Part shown: positions 16,264 through 24,017 of the stretch, in pieces | How the letters are laid out: every line of letters starts with the position of its first letter | Position numbering within the stretch: the stretch's first letter is position 1 | DNA from: Pseudoflavonifractor sp902362925 | GTDB taxonomy: Bacteria > Bacillota > Clostridia > Oscillospirales > Oscillospiraceae | NCBI GenBank assembly: GCA_902362925.1 | Contig: CABIYL010000009.1 | Direction: 5' to 3' (one strand) | DNA: 64,000 nucleotides | Translations under genes and position numbers: made by a program | Notes under the pieces: generated by a model | The model's input: the letters and a program-made list of their open reading frames with translations, nothing else | Told to the model about the DNA's origin: nothing | Database searches by the model: none

Positions 16264-16682
16264 AAAAAGTTCTGTATGTCATTCTGGGCTGTATCGGCCT
16301 GGGCCTGGGCGCCCTGGGTGCCGCCCTGCCCCTGCTGCCCGCCTTCCCCTTCCTGATGCTCTCCGCCTTCTGCTTCGCCCGTAGCTCGGAGCGGCTCCAC
16401 AGCTGGTTTACCTCCACCAAGCTCTACAAGAACAACCTGGAGAGCTTTGTCCGGGGCAAGGGCATGACCTGGCCCACCAAGCTGCGGATTATGGGCGTTG
16501 TCACCCTGACCATGGCCTTCGGCTTTGCCATGATGGGCCGGGTGCCGGTGGGCCGGATCATTCTGGCCATCGTGTGGGTGTGCCACATCCTGTACTTTGT
16601 CTTCGGCATCCGCACCATCCCCGCCGTCCAGACCACGGAGGAGCCGGAAGAGGACATCTGGCAGGATAAGAACGCGGCGTGA
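16260..16682 (+). CDS. DUF454 (YbaN-like) small integral membrane protein
   Basis: A 140-residue inner membrane protein of the DUF454/YbaN family. The N-terminal ILGCIGLGLGALGAALPLLP stretch is the family mark, followed by LLPAFPFLMLSAFCFARSS and two further hydrophobic helices near residues 75-115. The ATG overlaps the previous stop by four bases (ATGA), so it is the fourth gene of the exporter operon. In other bacteria YbaN-type genes are often neighbours of iron or haem functions; no activity is known. Confidence 0.88.
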   Translation: MKKVLYVILGCIGLGLGALGAALPLLPAFPFLMLSAFCFARSSERLHSWFTSTKLYKNNLESFVRGKGMTWPTKLRIMGVVTLTMAFGFAMMGRVPVGRIILAIVWVCHILYFVFGIRTIPAVQTTEEPEEDIWQDKNAA

Positions 16683-16771
16683 CGGGACCTTTTCCGGTCA
16701 GACTCCCCTGCATTAGGAATTTCGGTTGAGAATCCTTCCCATTTATCCTACTGTTTTATATGGTTTTCCGA

Positions 16772-16800
16772 TTGACTTCTTTCGTGCCCTTTCTTATACT
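16772..16800 (+). promoter_or_regulatory. Promoter of the flavodiiron protein gene
   Basis: TTGACT (16772-16777) and TATACT (16795-16800) are 17 bases apart. The leader from about 16807 contains a hairpin, GGGCGGC (16818-16824) with GCCGCCC (16841-16847), ending before the AAAAGGAG ribosome site. It has no T run, so it is more likely to stabilise the message than to terminate it. Confidence 0.7.
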
Positions 16801-16869
16801 TTGTTATGAGAAAAAATGGGCGGCCCGGAGGTTCCTGCATGCCGCCCCAGATGAAAAGGAGCGATTGCT

Positions 16870-18063
16870 ATGGGTACCATTCAACTGGCCGAGCACCTCT
16901 ACTCCGTGGGCGTGCTCAACCCCGGCCTGCGTATTTTCGACATCATCATGCCCGCCCCCTACGGCACCAGCTACAACGCCTATCTGCTCACCGGCGAGAA
17001 GAATGTGCTGATTGAGACCGTTCACGCCGACTACTGGGACGAGTACCGCTCCAACATCGAGCAGGTGCTCCCCCTGGAGAAGATCGACTACCTGGTCATG
17101 AACCACAACGAGCCCGACCACTCGGGCAGCGTGGCCAAGCTGCTGGAGGCCTGCCCCAACCTGACCATCCTGTGCACTGCCGCCGGCAAGAAGCACCTGG
17201 TTGACATCACCAACAACGCCTCCCTGCCCTTCCAGGTGGTGAAGCAGGGCGACAGCGTGGACCTGGGCGGCGGCCGCACCCTGGAGTTCATGCCCTCCGC
17301 CATGCTCCACTGGGCTGACTCCATGTTCACCTGGTGCCCCCAGGACAAGGTGCTCTTCACCTGCGACTTCCTGGGCGCCCACTACTGCGAGCCCACCATG
17401 CTGGACCGCAACATCCACGACCAGAAGGCCTACCTGGACATGGTGGCCCACTACTACAACTGCATCTTCGGGCCCTTCAAGCCCCACGTGCTGGCCGGTC
17501 TGGACAAGATCGAGCCTCTGAACCCCTCCATCATCTGCCCCAGCCACGGCCCCTGCCTCACCGGCCGTATCGCTGAGATCGAGGGTCTCTACCGCCAGTG
17601 GAGCACTCCCGCCGCCAAGACCGAGAAGATGGCCGCCGTGCTCTACTGCTCCGCCTACGGCTGCACCGCCGCTCTGGCGGAGGCCGCTGCCGCCGCCCTC
17701 CGGGAGTCCGGCCTGCGGGTGGAGATGCGTGACGTGTCCACCACTCCCCTGAGCGAGACCGCCGCCCTGGCCAACGAGTGCGACGTGCTGGCCGTGGGCG
17801 CTCCCACCATCAACCGGGACGCCCCCAAGCCCATCTGGGACGTGGTCACCTCCATCGACGCCATCAACTGCGCCAAGAAGCCCGCCTTTGTCTTCGGCTC
17901 CTACGGCTGGAGCGGCGAGGGCCCCGAGATGCTGCGCAGCCGTCTGGCTCAGCTGCGGTTCAGCGTGCCCGACGCCGCCTTCCGCTGCACCTTCACCCCC
18001 GCCCAGGCCGACTTGGACGCGGTGACTGCCCTGGCCAAGGAGGCCGCTGCCAAACTGGGCTGA
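16870..18063 (+). CDS. fprA: FprA-family flavodiiron protein (oxygen / nitric oxide reductase)
   Basis: A 397-residue type A flavodiiron protein, which reduces oxygen to water and/or nitric oxide to nitrous oxide in the cytoplasm of anaerobes. The N-terminal metallo-beta-lactamase-like domain has the di-iron ligand motif NHNEPDHSG (His79, Glu81, Asp83, His84), a later His in the PSAMLHWADS segment and Asp in TCDFLGAH. The C-terminal flavodoxin domain starts near residue 255 (MAAVLYCSAYG binds FMN phosphate). Full length for the family with no rubredoxin fusion. It has its own promoter behind the exporter-YgbA operon and is closed by a strong terminator. Oxygen versus nitric oxide preference cannot be read from sequence. 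Confidence 0.95.
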   Translation: MGTIQLAEHLYSVGVLNPGLRIFDIIMPAPYGTSYNAYLLTGEKNVLIETVHADYWDEYRSNIEQVLPLEKIDYLVMNHNEPDHSGSVAKLLEACPNLTILCTAAGKKHLVDITNNASLPFQVVKQGDSVDLGGGRTLEFMPSAMLHWADSMFTWCPQDKVLFTCDFLGAHYCEPTMLDRNIHDQKAYLDMVAHYYNCIFGPFKPHVLAGLDKIEPLNPSIICPSHGPCLTGRIAEIEGLYRQWSTPAAKTEKMAAVLYCSAYGCTAALAEAAAAALRESGLRVEMRDVSTTPLSETAALANECDVLAVGAPTINRDAPKPIWDVVTSIDAINCAKKPAFVFGSYGWSGEGPEMLRSRLAQLRFSVPDAAFRCTFTPAQADLDAVTALAKEAAAKLG

Positions 18064-18090
18064 GCATCCCTGCATCCTGACAGAACATAA

Positions 18091-18132
18091 AAACATCCGG
18101 AATCATCTGCGGTGATTCCGGATGTTTTCTTT
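18091..18132 (+). terminator. Terminator after fprA
   Basis: A 15-pair stem, 18091-18105 with 18113-18127, followed by a T-rich run. Confidence 0.9.
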
Positions 18133-18141
18133 TTCCGAAAT

Positions 18142-18172
18142 AAAAAACGCCGCCGGCAAATGCCGACGGCGT
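18142..18172 (-). terminator. Terminator after the MsmK/UgpC-type ATPase gene
   Basis: On the minus strand the arms 18161-18172 and 18147-18158 form a stem with one G-T mismatch-tolerant pair and are followed by a T run (18142-18147 complement). It is separate from the plus-strand terminator next to it, so each convergent gene has its own. Confidence 0.8.
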
Positions 18173-18185
18173 CTGATTGATGTGA

Positions 18186-19307
18186 TTAACCCAGCAGGTT
18201 CTTCTCGGTGGAGGGGTCGAAGAGGTGCACCAGCGCCTCGGGGAAGGTGAAGTTGACCTCGGTACCGAAGGGGATACCGGCGCGGTGCTGAGCGGGCAGG
18301 TCGGTGGAGGGGATGCGGAGCACGACCTCCTTCTCGCCGGCCACAACGTGCAGGTGGACCTCGCTGCCCATCATCTCGGACACGTCCACGTGAGCGGTGA
18401 CGGTGCCCTCACCGGCGGAAGGCTTCAGGATGAGGTGCTCGGGACGGCAGCCCAGAATCACGTCCATGGAACCCAGGCCCTTGGCGGCCAGACCCTCCTG
18501 GATGTTCTTGGCCAGGTTGACGCGGGTGCCAGCATAGTCCACATAGTAGCCGTTGCCGTCCTTGACCAGCTTGGCGTCGAAGAAGTTCATCTGAGGCGTG
18601 CCGATGAAGCCGGCCACGAAGATGTTGGCGGGGTGATCAAAGACCTGCTGAGGCGTGCCGATCTGCTGGATGTAGCCGTCCTTCATGATGACGATACGGT
18701 CGCCCAGAGTCATAGCCTCGGTCTGGTCGTGGGTAACATAGATAAAGGTGGTGTCGATGCGCTGACGCAGCTTGATGATCTCGGCGCGCATCTGGTTACG
18801 CAGCTTGGCGTCCAGGTTGGACAGAGGCTCGTCCATCAGGAACACCTGAGGCTCACGGACGATGGCGCGGCCGATGGCCACACGCTGACGCTGGCCGCCG
18901 GACAGAGCCTTGGGCTTACGCTCCAGGTACTGGGTGATGTCCAGGATCTCAGCGGCCTCACGGACACGGCGGTCGATCTCGTCCTTGGGCATCTTGCGCA
19001 GCTTAAGGGCGAAGGCCATATTCTCGTACACGGTCATGTGGGGATAGAGCGCGTAGTTCTGGAAGACCATGGCGATGTCGCGGTCCTTGGGCTCCACGTC
19101 GTTGACGCGGCGGTCACCGATGAACAGGTCGCCCTCGGAGATATCCTCCAGGCCGGCGATCATACGCAGGGTAGTGGACTTGCCGCAGCCGGAAGGGCCG
19201 ACCAGGACGATGAATTCCTTGTCCGCGATCTCCAGGTTAAAGTCGTGGACAGCCACCACGTTCTTGTCGTAGATCTTCTTCACGTTCTTCAGACTCAAAG
19301 TTGCCAT
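18186..19307 (-). CDS. Sugar ABC importer ATPase (MsmK/MsmX/UgpC type)
   Basis: A 373-residue ATP-binding subunit for carbohydrate ABC importers. Walker A GPSGCGKST begins at residue 37, signature LSGGQRQRVAIGRAI near 134, Walker B FLMDEPLSNLD near 157; the C-terminal 130 residues form the regulatory MOP/TOBE-like beta domain of the MalK group. No permease or binding-protein genes lie nearby, so it is an orphan ATPase of the kind that serves several sugar importers encoded elsewhere. The family-typical start MATLSLKNV at 19307 is preferred although its ribosome site is weak; the open frame further upstream has no better one. A long leader from a promoter at 19543-19571 precedes it. Confidence 0.93.
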   Translation of the reverse strand: MATLSLKNVKKIYDKNVVAVHDFNLEIADKEFIVLVGPSGCGKSTTLRMIAGLEDISEGDLFIGDRRVNDVEPKDRDIAMVFQNYALYPHMTVYENMAFALKLRKMPKDEIDRRVREAAEILDITQYLERKPKALSGGQRQRVAIGRAIVREPQVFLMDEPLSNLDAKLRNQMRAEIIKLRQRIDTTFIYVTHDQTEAMTLGDRIVIMKDGYIQQIGTPQQVFDHPANIFVAGFIGTPQMNFFDAKLVKDGNGYYVDYAGTRVNLAKNIQEGLAAKGLGSMDVILGCRPEHLILKPSAGEGTVTAHVDVSEMMGSEVHLHVVAGEKEVVLRIPSTDLPAQHRAGIPFGTEVNFTFPEALVHLFDPSTEKNLLG

Positions 19308-19542
19308 GTACACGGGCCGTGACTGCAATGCCTCCGCAAATACAGCCTTGCATCCGGGGAGCAAAACCCCGTATGCTTTACAGCAGGTCTCCACACTGCC
19401 GCACCGCCGACCCGGCGGATTTTGGTCTCCTCCTTTTTTACGGGGAGACGGGCCTATATTAAATTAGTATGTAATTTAAAGTTGGAGTAGCCCCGCCTCG
19501 CCTGATTGAATATCCGGGCCGTAGTCCAGCCCGCTTGAGGAT

Positions 19543-19571
19543 AGTCTAACACAAAAAATCCCGTCAGGCAA
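19543..19571 (-). promoter_or_regulatory. Candidate promoter of the MsmK/UgpC-type ATPase gene
   Basis: On the minus strand TTGCCT (19566-19571) and TAGACT (19543-19548) are 17 bases apart. This would give a leader of about 230 bases. Within it an AAAAAAGGAGG at about 19428-19440 is not followed by any plausible small reading frame, and no known riboswitch was recognised. Confidence 0.4.
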
Positions 19572-19659
19572 TCTCGATAAAACGGCCAAATTTTCCAGCC
19601 TGTTTTTGGGCAAAACACCATTTCTCTTCTTTTTGTCTCCGCCCCGAAGCCTCCTTCCC

Positions 19660-19688
19660 TTGACAGCCCACCGGTTCTCTGGTATCCT
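19660..19688 (+). promoter_or_regulatory. fhs promoter
   Basis: A consensus TTGACA (19660-19665) and TATCCT (19683-19688) are 17 bases apart. The transcript would begin near 19695, right at the start of the riboswitch. Confidence 0.7.
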
Positions 19689-19694
19689 GACAGT

Positions 19695-19764
19695 GCGCTA
19701 TATGACTGACGGAAGTGGGTTGACCACATGGAGTATAGCGGACATGAGCCGACCGTCTGGGCAC
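19695..19764 (+). ncRNA. ZTP riboswitch (pfl motif) aptamer upstream of fhs
   Basis: The leader holds the conserved parts of the pfl/ZTP class: TGACTGACG, a small GTGG/CCAC hairpin, the TGGAG internal-loop bases with flanking TATA pairing, then after a short linker the second domain GCCGACCGTCTGGGC. This class senses the purine intermediate ZTP/ZMP, which builds up when 10-formyl-folate is scarce, and is often placed before formate-tetrahydrofolate ligase. Its last bases overlap the terminator at 19759-19793, so ligand binding should prevent termination and turn fhs on. Confidence 0.88.
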
Positions 19765-19793
19765 GCTGCGCTTTCGCGCGGTGTGCCCTTTTT
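19759..19793 (+). terminator. Riboswitch-controlled terminator before fhs
   Basis: GGGCACGCTGCGC (19759-19771) pairs with GCGCGGTGTGCCC (19776-19788), using some G-T pairs, around a TTTC loop and is followed by five T residues. Its 5' arm includes the CTGGGC end of the aptamer, the usual expression platform. Confidence 0.88.
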
Positions 19794-19839
19794 GCATCCC
19801 CAAAACAGGAAGAGAGATTTTAAGGAGGCGCGGTTACAG

Positions 19840-21504
19840 ATGAAAACCGATATTGAGATTGCCCAGGCATGCACCATGCTGCCCATTACCCAGGTCGCCG
19901 AGGAGCTGGGCGTCAGCCAGGAGGTCCTGGAGCCCTACGGCCGCTACAAGGCCAAGCTGGACCCGGCGGCCCTCAGCGCCCTGCCCCGGAAGGGACGGCT
20001 GATTCTGGTCACCGCCATCAATCCCACCCCCGCCGGCGAGGGCAAGACCACCACCAGCGTGGGTCTGGCCGACGCGCTCCACCGGCTGGGCAAGAAGGCC
20101 GTGCTGGCCCTGCGTGAGCCCTCTCTGGGTCCCGTGTTCGGCATCAAGGGCGGCGCCGCCGGCGGCGGATACGCCCAGGTGGTGCCCATGGAGGACATCA
20201 ACCTCCACTTCACCGGCGATTTCCACGCCATCGGCGCGGCCAACAACCTCCTCGCCGCTATGCTGGACAACCACATCCAGCAGGGCAACGCCCTGGACAT
20301 CGACGTGCGCAAGATCACCTGGAAGCGCTGCGTGGACATGAACGACCGCCAGCTGCGCAATATCGTGTGCGGCCTGGGCGGCAAGGTCAACGGCGTGCCC
20401 CGTGAGGACGGCTTCGACATCACCGTGGCCAGCGAGGTCATGGCGGTGCTCTGCCTGGCCACCGGCCTGAAGGACCTGAAGGAGCGGCTGGGCCGTATGG
20501 TGGTGGCTTACACTCGGGACGACAAGCCCGTCACCGCCCGTGACCTGAAGGCGGACGGCGCTATGACCGCTCTGCTGAAGGACGCCATCAAGCCCAACCT
20601 GGTCCAGACCCTGGAGCACACCCCCGCCCTCATCCACGGCGGTCCCTTCGCCAACATCGCCCACGGCTGCAACTCCATCACCGCCACCGACGCCGCCCTG
20701 CGTCTGGGTGATTACGCCGTCACCGAGGCAGGCTTCGGCGCCGACCTGGGCGCTGAGAAGTTCCTGGATATCAAGTGCCGCTACGGCGGCCTGACCCCCT
20801 CCGCCGTGGTGGTGGTGGCCACCGTCCGTGCCCTCAAGCACCACGGCGGCGCAGCCAAGAGCGAGCTGGGCACCGAGAATCTGACCGCCCTGGAGAAGGG
20901 TCTCCCCAACCTGCTCCAGCATGTGGAGAACATCACCCAGGTGTACGGCCTGCCCTGTGTGGTGGCCATCAACCGTTTCCCCACCGACACCGAGGCCGAG
21001 CTGGCTCTGGTGGAGGAGAAGTGCCGTGCTCTGGGCGTCAATGTGGCCCTCAGCGAGGTGTGGGCCAAGGGCGGCGAAGGCGGCGAGGCCCTGGCCAGGG
21101 AGGTCATGCGCCTGTGTGAGACCCCCGGCGACTTCCGCTTCTGCTACGACGCGGACAGCTCCATTGAGGAGAAGCTGGACGCCATCGCCCGGAAGATCTA
21201 TCACGCCGACGGCGTGGACCTGACTCCCAACGCCCGCAAGCAGCTCAAGCAGCTCACCGACCTGGGCTATGACAAGCTGCCCATCTGCATGGCTAAGACC
21301 CAGTATTCCTTCTCCGACGACGCCGCTCTGCTGGGCGCCCCCCGTGGCTTCCGCATCACCGTGCGCAACCTGAAGGTGGCCGCCGGCGCTGGCTTCCTGG
21401 TGGCCCTCACCGGAGACATCATGACCATGCCCGGTCTGCCCAAGGTTCCCGCCGCCGAGAACATCGACGTGGACGAGAACGGCAAGTTCACCGGCCTGTT
21501 CTAA
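19840..21504 (+). CDS. fhs: Formate-tetrahydrofolate ligase
   Basis: A 554-residue enzyme that joins formate to tetrahydrofolate with ATP, giving 10-formyl-THF for purines, initiator tRNA and, in acetogens, the methyl branch of the Wood-Ljungdahl path. The nucleotide loop TPAGEGKTTT is at residues 63-72; the LREPSLGPVFGIKGGAAGGG block and the later TEAGFGADLGAEKF block are family marks. The start ATG 19840 follows TAAGGAGG. Length is normal. A ZTP riboswitch and its terminator control the leader; a symmetrical terminator follows. No other one-carbon gene lies next to it. Confidence 0.98.
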   Translation: MKTDIEIAQACTMLPITQVAEELGVSQEVLEPYGRYKAKLDPAALSALPRKGRLILVTAINPTPAGEGKTTTSVGLADALHRLGKKAVLALREPSLGPVFGIKGGAAGGGYAQVVPMEDINLHFTGDFHAIGAANNLLAAMLDNHIQQGNALDIDVRKITWKRCVDMNDRQLRNIVCGLGGKVNGVPREDGFDITVASEVMAVLCLATGLKDLKERLGRMVVAYTRDDKPVTARDLKADGAMTALLKDAIKPNLVQTLEHTPALIHGGPFANIAHGCNSITATDAALRLGDYAVTEAGFGADLGAEKFLDIKCRYGGLTPSAVVVVATVRALKHHGGAAKSELGTENLTALEKGLPNLLQHVENITQVYGLPCVVAINRFPTDTEAELALVEEKCRALGVNVALSEVWAKGGEGGEALAREVMRLCETPGDFRFCYDADSSIEEKLDAIARKIYHADGVDLTPNARKQLKQLTDLGYDKLPICMAKTQYSFSDDAALLGAPRGFRITVRNLKVAAGAGFLVALTGDIMTMPGLPKVPAAENIDVDENGKFTGLF

Positions 21505-21515
21505 GCTATAATATA

Positions 21516-21555
21516 AAAGAGTCGTCCGCCACAATGGCGGACGACTCTTTTTACG
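21516..21555. terminator. Bidirectional terminator between fhs and the uridine phosphorylase gene
   Basis: A 16-pair stem, 21516-21531 with 21535-21550, with A-rich and T-rich flanks, so it can end both convergent genes. Confidence 0.88.
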
Positions 21556-21562
21556 TTCAATC

Positions 21563-22336
21563 TCAGCCCTGCTTGGCCCGGTCGGCCTGAATCAGGCGCT
21601 TGATGGCCTCCACGCCCACCCGGACGGCGGATGACACGTCGTGGCTCTCGTCCTGGGGCAGTCCGGCGGCGTCCCGTTCCTGGTTCCAGATGACGTGGAA
21701 GGCGGAGCCGCAGCGCACGCCCAGAGCGGAGGCGCAGCAGAACAGGGCAGCCGACTCCATCTCAGAGGCCAGAACGCCCAGACGCTTCCAGGCTTCCCAC
21801 TTGGCCTGGAGCTCATAGGCGACAGGCATGCGGGCGGGGTCATGCTGGCCGTAGAAGGAGTCCTTGCACTGGACCACGCCGGCGTGCCACACATAGCCCA
21901 TATCCTTGGCGGAGTCCACCAGGGCGGTGAGCACCTCATAGTCGGACACGGCGGGGAACTCGATGGGAGCATACTCCCGGCTGGCGCCCTCGTGGCGGAT
22001 GGCGCCGGTGGCGATGACCACGTCGCCGGACTTCACGTCCAGCTTGATGCCGCCGCAGGTGCCCACACGCACAAAGGTATCGGCGCCGATTTTGGTCAGC
22101 TCCTCCATGGCGATGACAGCGGAGGGGCCGCCGATGCCGGTGGAGCAGACGGACACCTTCTCACCCAGCAGGGTGCCGGTATAGGTGGTGTACTCCCGGT
22201 TGGACTGAACCTTGACCGGGTTGTCGAAGTGGGAGGCAATGATCTCGCAGCGGCCGGGATCGCCGGGCAGCAGGACATACCGGCCCACGTCTCCCGCCTT
22301 GCACTTGATGTGGAACTGCAGCTCATGTTCGTGCAT
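21563..22336 (-). CDS. udp: Uridine phosphorylase-like nucleoside phosphorylase
   Basis: A 257-residue member of the NP-I family. It splits uridine (or a related nucleoside) with phosphate to base and ribose-1-phosphate in nucleoside salvage. Family marks are YVLLPGDPGR near residue 20, STGIGGPSAVIAMEEL near 66 and VRVGTCGGI near 88, and the late SEMESAALF stretch with the ribose-binding Glu-Met-Glu. An upstream GTG (22345) overlaps the GAGGTGAG ribosome site, so ATG 22336 is chosen. Its own promoter is at 22377-22406. Confidence 0.92.
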   Translation of the reverse strand: MHEHELQFHIKCKAGDVGRYVLLPGDPGRCEIIASHFDNPVKVQSNREYTTYTGTLLGEKVSVCSTGIGGPSAVIAMEELTKIGADTFVRVGTCGGIKLDVKSGDVVIATGAIRHEGASREYAPIEFPAVSDYEVLTALVDSAKDMGYVWHAGVVQCKDSFYGQHDPARMPVAYELQAKWEAWKRLGVLASEMESAALFCCASALGVRCGSAFHVIWNQERDAAGLPQDESHDVSSAVRVGVEAIKRLIQADRAKQG

Positions 22337-22376
22337 ATCGCTCACCTCATAACATTATTTCTGTCTTTTTTTATTC

Positions 22377-22406
22377 ATTATAGCGGCTCATACTCCCCTT
22401 CTGCAA
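22377..22406 (-). promoter_or_regulatory. Promoter of the uridine phosphorylase gene
   Basis: On the minus strand TTGCAG (22401-22406) and a perfect TATAAT (22377-22382) are 18 bases apart. The remaining stretch to trkA (22407-22616) shows no gene and no confident structure; a weak TTTACG-N17-TAATAT may be the trkA promoter. Confidence 0.6.
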
Positions 22407-22616
22407 CCCCAGTTGTCCATTTTCCTTTGCCGTCCTTATCCCTGTTTTTCAGAGGCGGTAGGTAAAATCCCCCTTTTTTATGTAAAATGTCCGCTCACCC
22501 TTTACGGCTGGCCTGAATTGCGCTAATATGTTGTTAGTTTCCTGCTGTTAAAGCGGTGTACTTCTCTGTGTCATGTCACATAAAACATGTCTAAAGTGAA
22601 ATAGGAGAGAGTGTGC

Positions 22617-24017
22617 GTGAAGATTATCATTGTAGGCGACGGTAAGGTTGGCTTTACACTGGCGGAGCACCTGTCCCGTGAGGACCACGACGTCACCATC
22701 ATCGACACCCGGGACGAGGCCCTTCAGCGGGCCTCCGACACGCTGGACGTCATGTGCGTCAAGGGCAACGGCGCGTCCCTCGCCACCCTGCGGGAGGCAG
22801 GCGCCGAAAACGCCGACATCCTCATTGCGGCCACCAACCTGGACGAGATCAACATGATCTGCTGCCTCACCGCCAAGCGGCTGGGCACCAAGTATACCAT
22901 CGCCCGGGTGCGCAACGTGGAGTACGCCGTGGAGCTGGCCACCCTGAAAAAGGTGATCGGCATCGATATGATCATCAACCCGGAGAACGCCACCGCCGTG
23001 GAAATTGCCCGGCTGCTCCGGTTCCCCTCCGCCGCCAACCTGGAGACCTTCTACCGCGGCCGGGTGGAGCTTATCGGCTTCCGGGTGCAGGCGGACGACT
23101 TCATCTGCGGCCATCCCCTGTCCGATCTGAGCCGTCAGGTCAAGGACCTGCCCATCCTGTTCTGCGCGGCGGAGCGGGGCGACAAGAGCATCATCCCCGA
23201 CGGCTCTTACGTGCCCACTGCCGGAGACAAGCTCTACCTCATCGGCCAGCCCGCCGGTATGACCCAGTTCTTCAAGCTGCTGGGCCGCTACGCCCCCAAG
23301 ATTAAGGATGTGTTCATTGTGGGCGGCGGACGTATCTCCCACTACCTCACCGCCCTGCTGGAGAGCATGGGGCTGCGGGTGAAGCTGGTGGAGCGGAACA
23401 TGGAGCGCTGCCGTGAGCTGAGCGAGCTGCTCCCCCACACCATGGTCATCTGCGGCGACGGCACCGACCAGGAGCTGCTGGAGTCGGAGAATGTGTCCGC
23501 TGCCGACGCCTTCGTGGCCCTCACCGACCGGGATGAGGACAACCTGATTATCTCCCTGTACGCCATGCAGCTGGGCATCTCCAAGGTGGTGGCCAAGTCC
23601 AACCGTCAGAACTACGCAGGCATCGCCAGGGCTGTGGGCCTGGACAGCGTCATCTCCCCCAAGCTCATCACCGCCAACCAGATCCTCCAGGTAGTGCGCG
23701 GCATGGAGAACTCCAAGGGCAGCGTGATGACCGCCCTGTACCGCATCGCCGAGGGCAAGGTGGAGGCCATGGAATTCGTGGTCAACGAGACCACCCGCCA
23801 CCTGAAGACCCCGCTGAAGGATCTGCGGCTGAAAAAGGGCATCCTTATCGCGGTCATTGTCCACCAGGGCCGGGTCATCATCCCTCAGGGCTCCACCTGC
23901 ATGGAGCAGGGCGACACCGTCATCATCGTATCCGGCGACGAGGGCATCCTGGACGTCAACGACATTTTTGACGATTCCCTGCTGGATGCGGGCGTCATAG
24001 GAGGAACGGGGCTGTGA
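22617..24017 (+). CDS. trkA: Trk potassium uptake regulatory subunit TrkA
   Basis: A 466-residue cytoplasmic NAD(H)-binding gating protein of the Trk/Ktr potassium channel. It contains two tandem RCK units: Rossmann motif IIIVGDGKVG at residues 3-12 followed by a TrkA-C domain, and a second Rossmann motif VFIVGGGRIS near residue 230 followed by a second TrkA-C domain. The duplicated form is the TrkA rather than KtrA layout. Start is taken as GTG 22617, nine bases after GGAG (22604-22607); the GTG at 22611 is too close. The stop overlaps the GTG of trkH, so the two are translationally coupled. Confidence 0.95.
   Translation: MKIIIVGDGKVGFTLAEHLSREDHDVTIIDTRDEALQRASDTLDVMCVKGNGASLATLREAGAENADILIAATNLDEINMICCLTAKRLGTKYTIARVRNVEYAVELATLKKVIGIDMIINPENATAVEIARLLRFPSAANLETFYRGRVELIGFRVQADDFICGHPLSDLSRQVKDLPILFCAAERGDKSIIPDGSYVPTAGDKLYLIGQPAGMTQFFKLLGRYAPKIKDVFIVGGGRISHYLTALLESMGLRVKLVERNMERCRELSELLPHTMVICGDGTDQELLESENVSAADAFVALTDRDEDNLIISLYAMQLGISKVVAKSNRQNYAGIARAVGLDSVISPKLITANQILQVVRGMENSKGSVMTALYRIAEGKVEAMEFVVNETTRHLKTPLKDLRLKKGILIAVIVHQGRVIIPQGSTCMEQGDTVIIVSGDEGILDVNDIFDDSLLDAGVIGGTGL

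Noticed and set aside
19308..19542. A riboswitch or leader peptide in the long leader of the MsmK-type gene
   Set aside because: No conserved motif was recognised, and the GGAGG-like site inside it is not followed by a plausible small reading frame.
19606..19839. A longer fhs reading frame beginning upstream
   Set aside because: It would translate the promoter, riboswitch and terminator; the start at 19840 has TAAGGAGG and the correct family N terminus.
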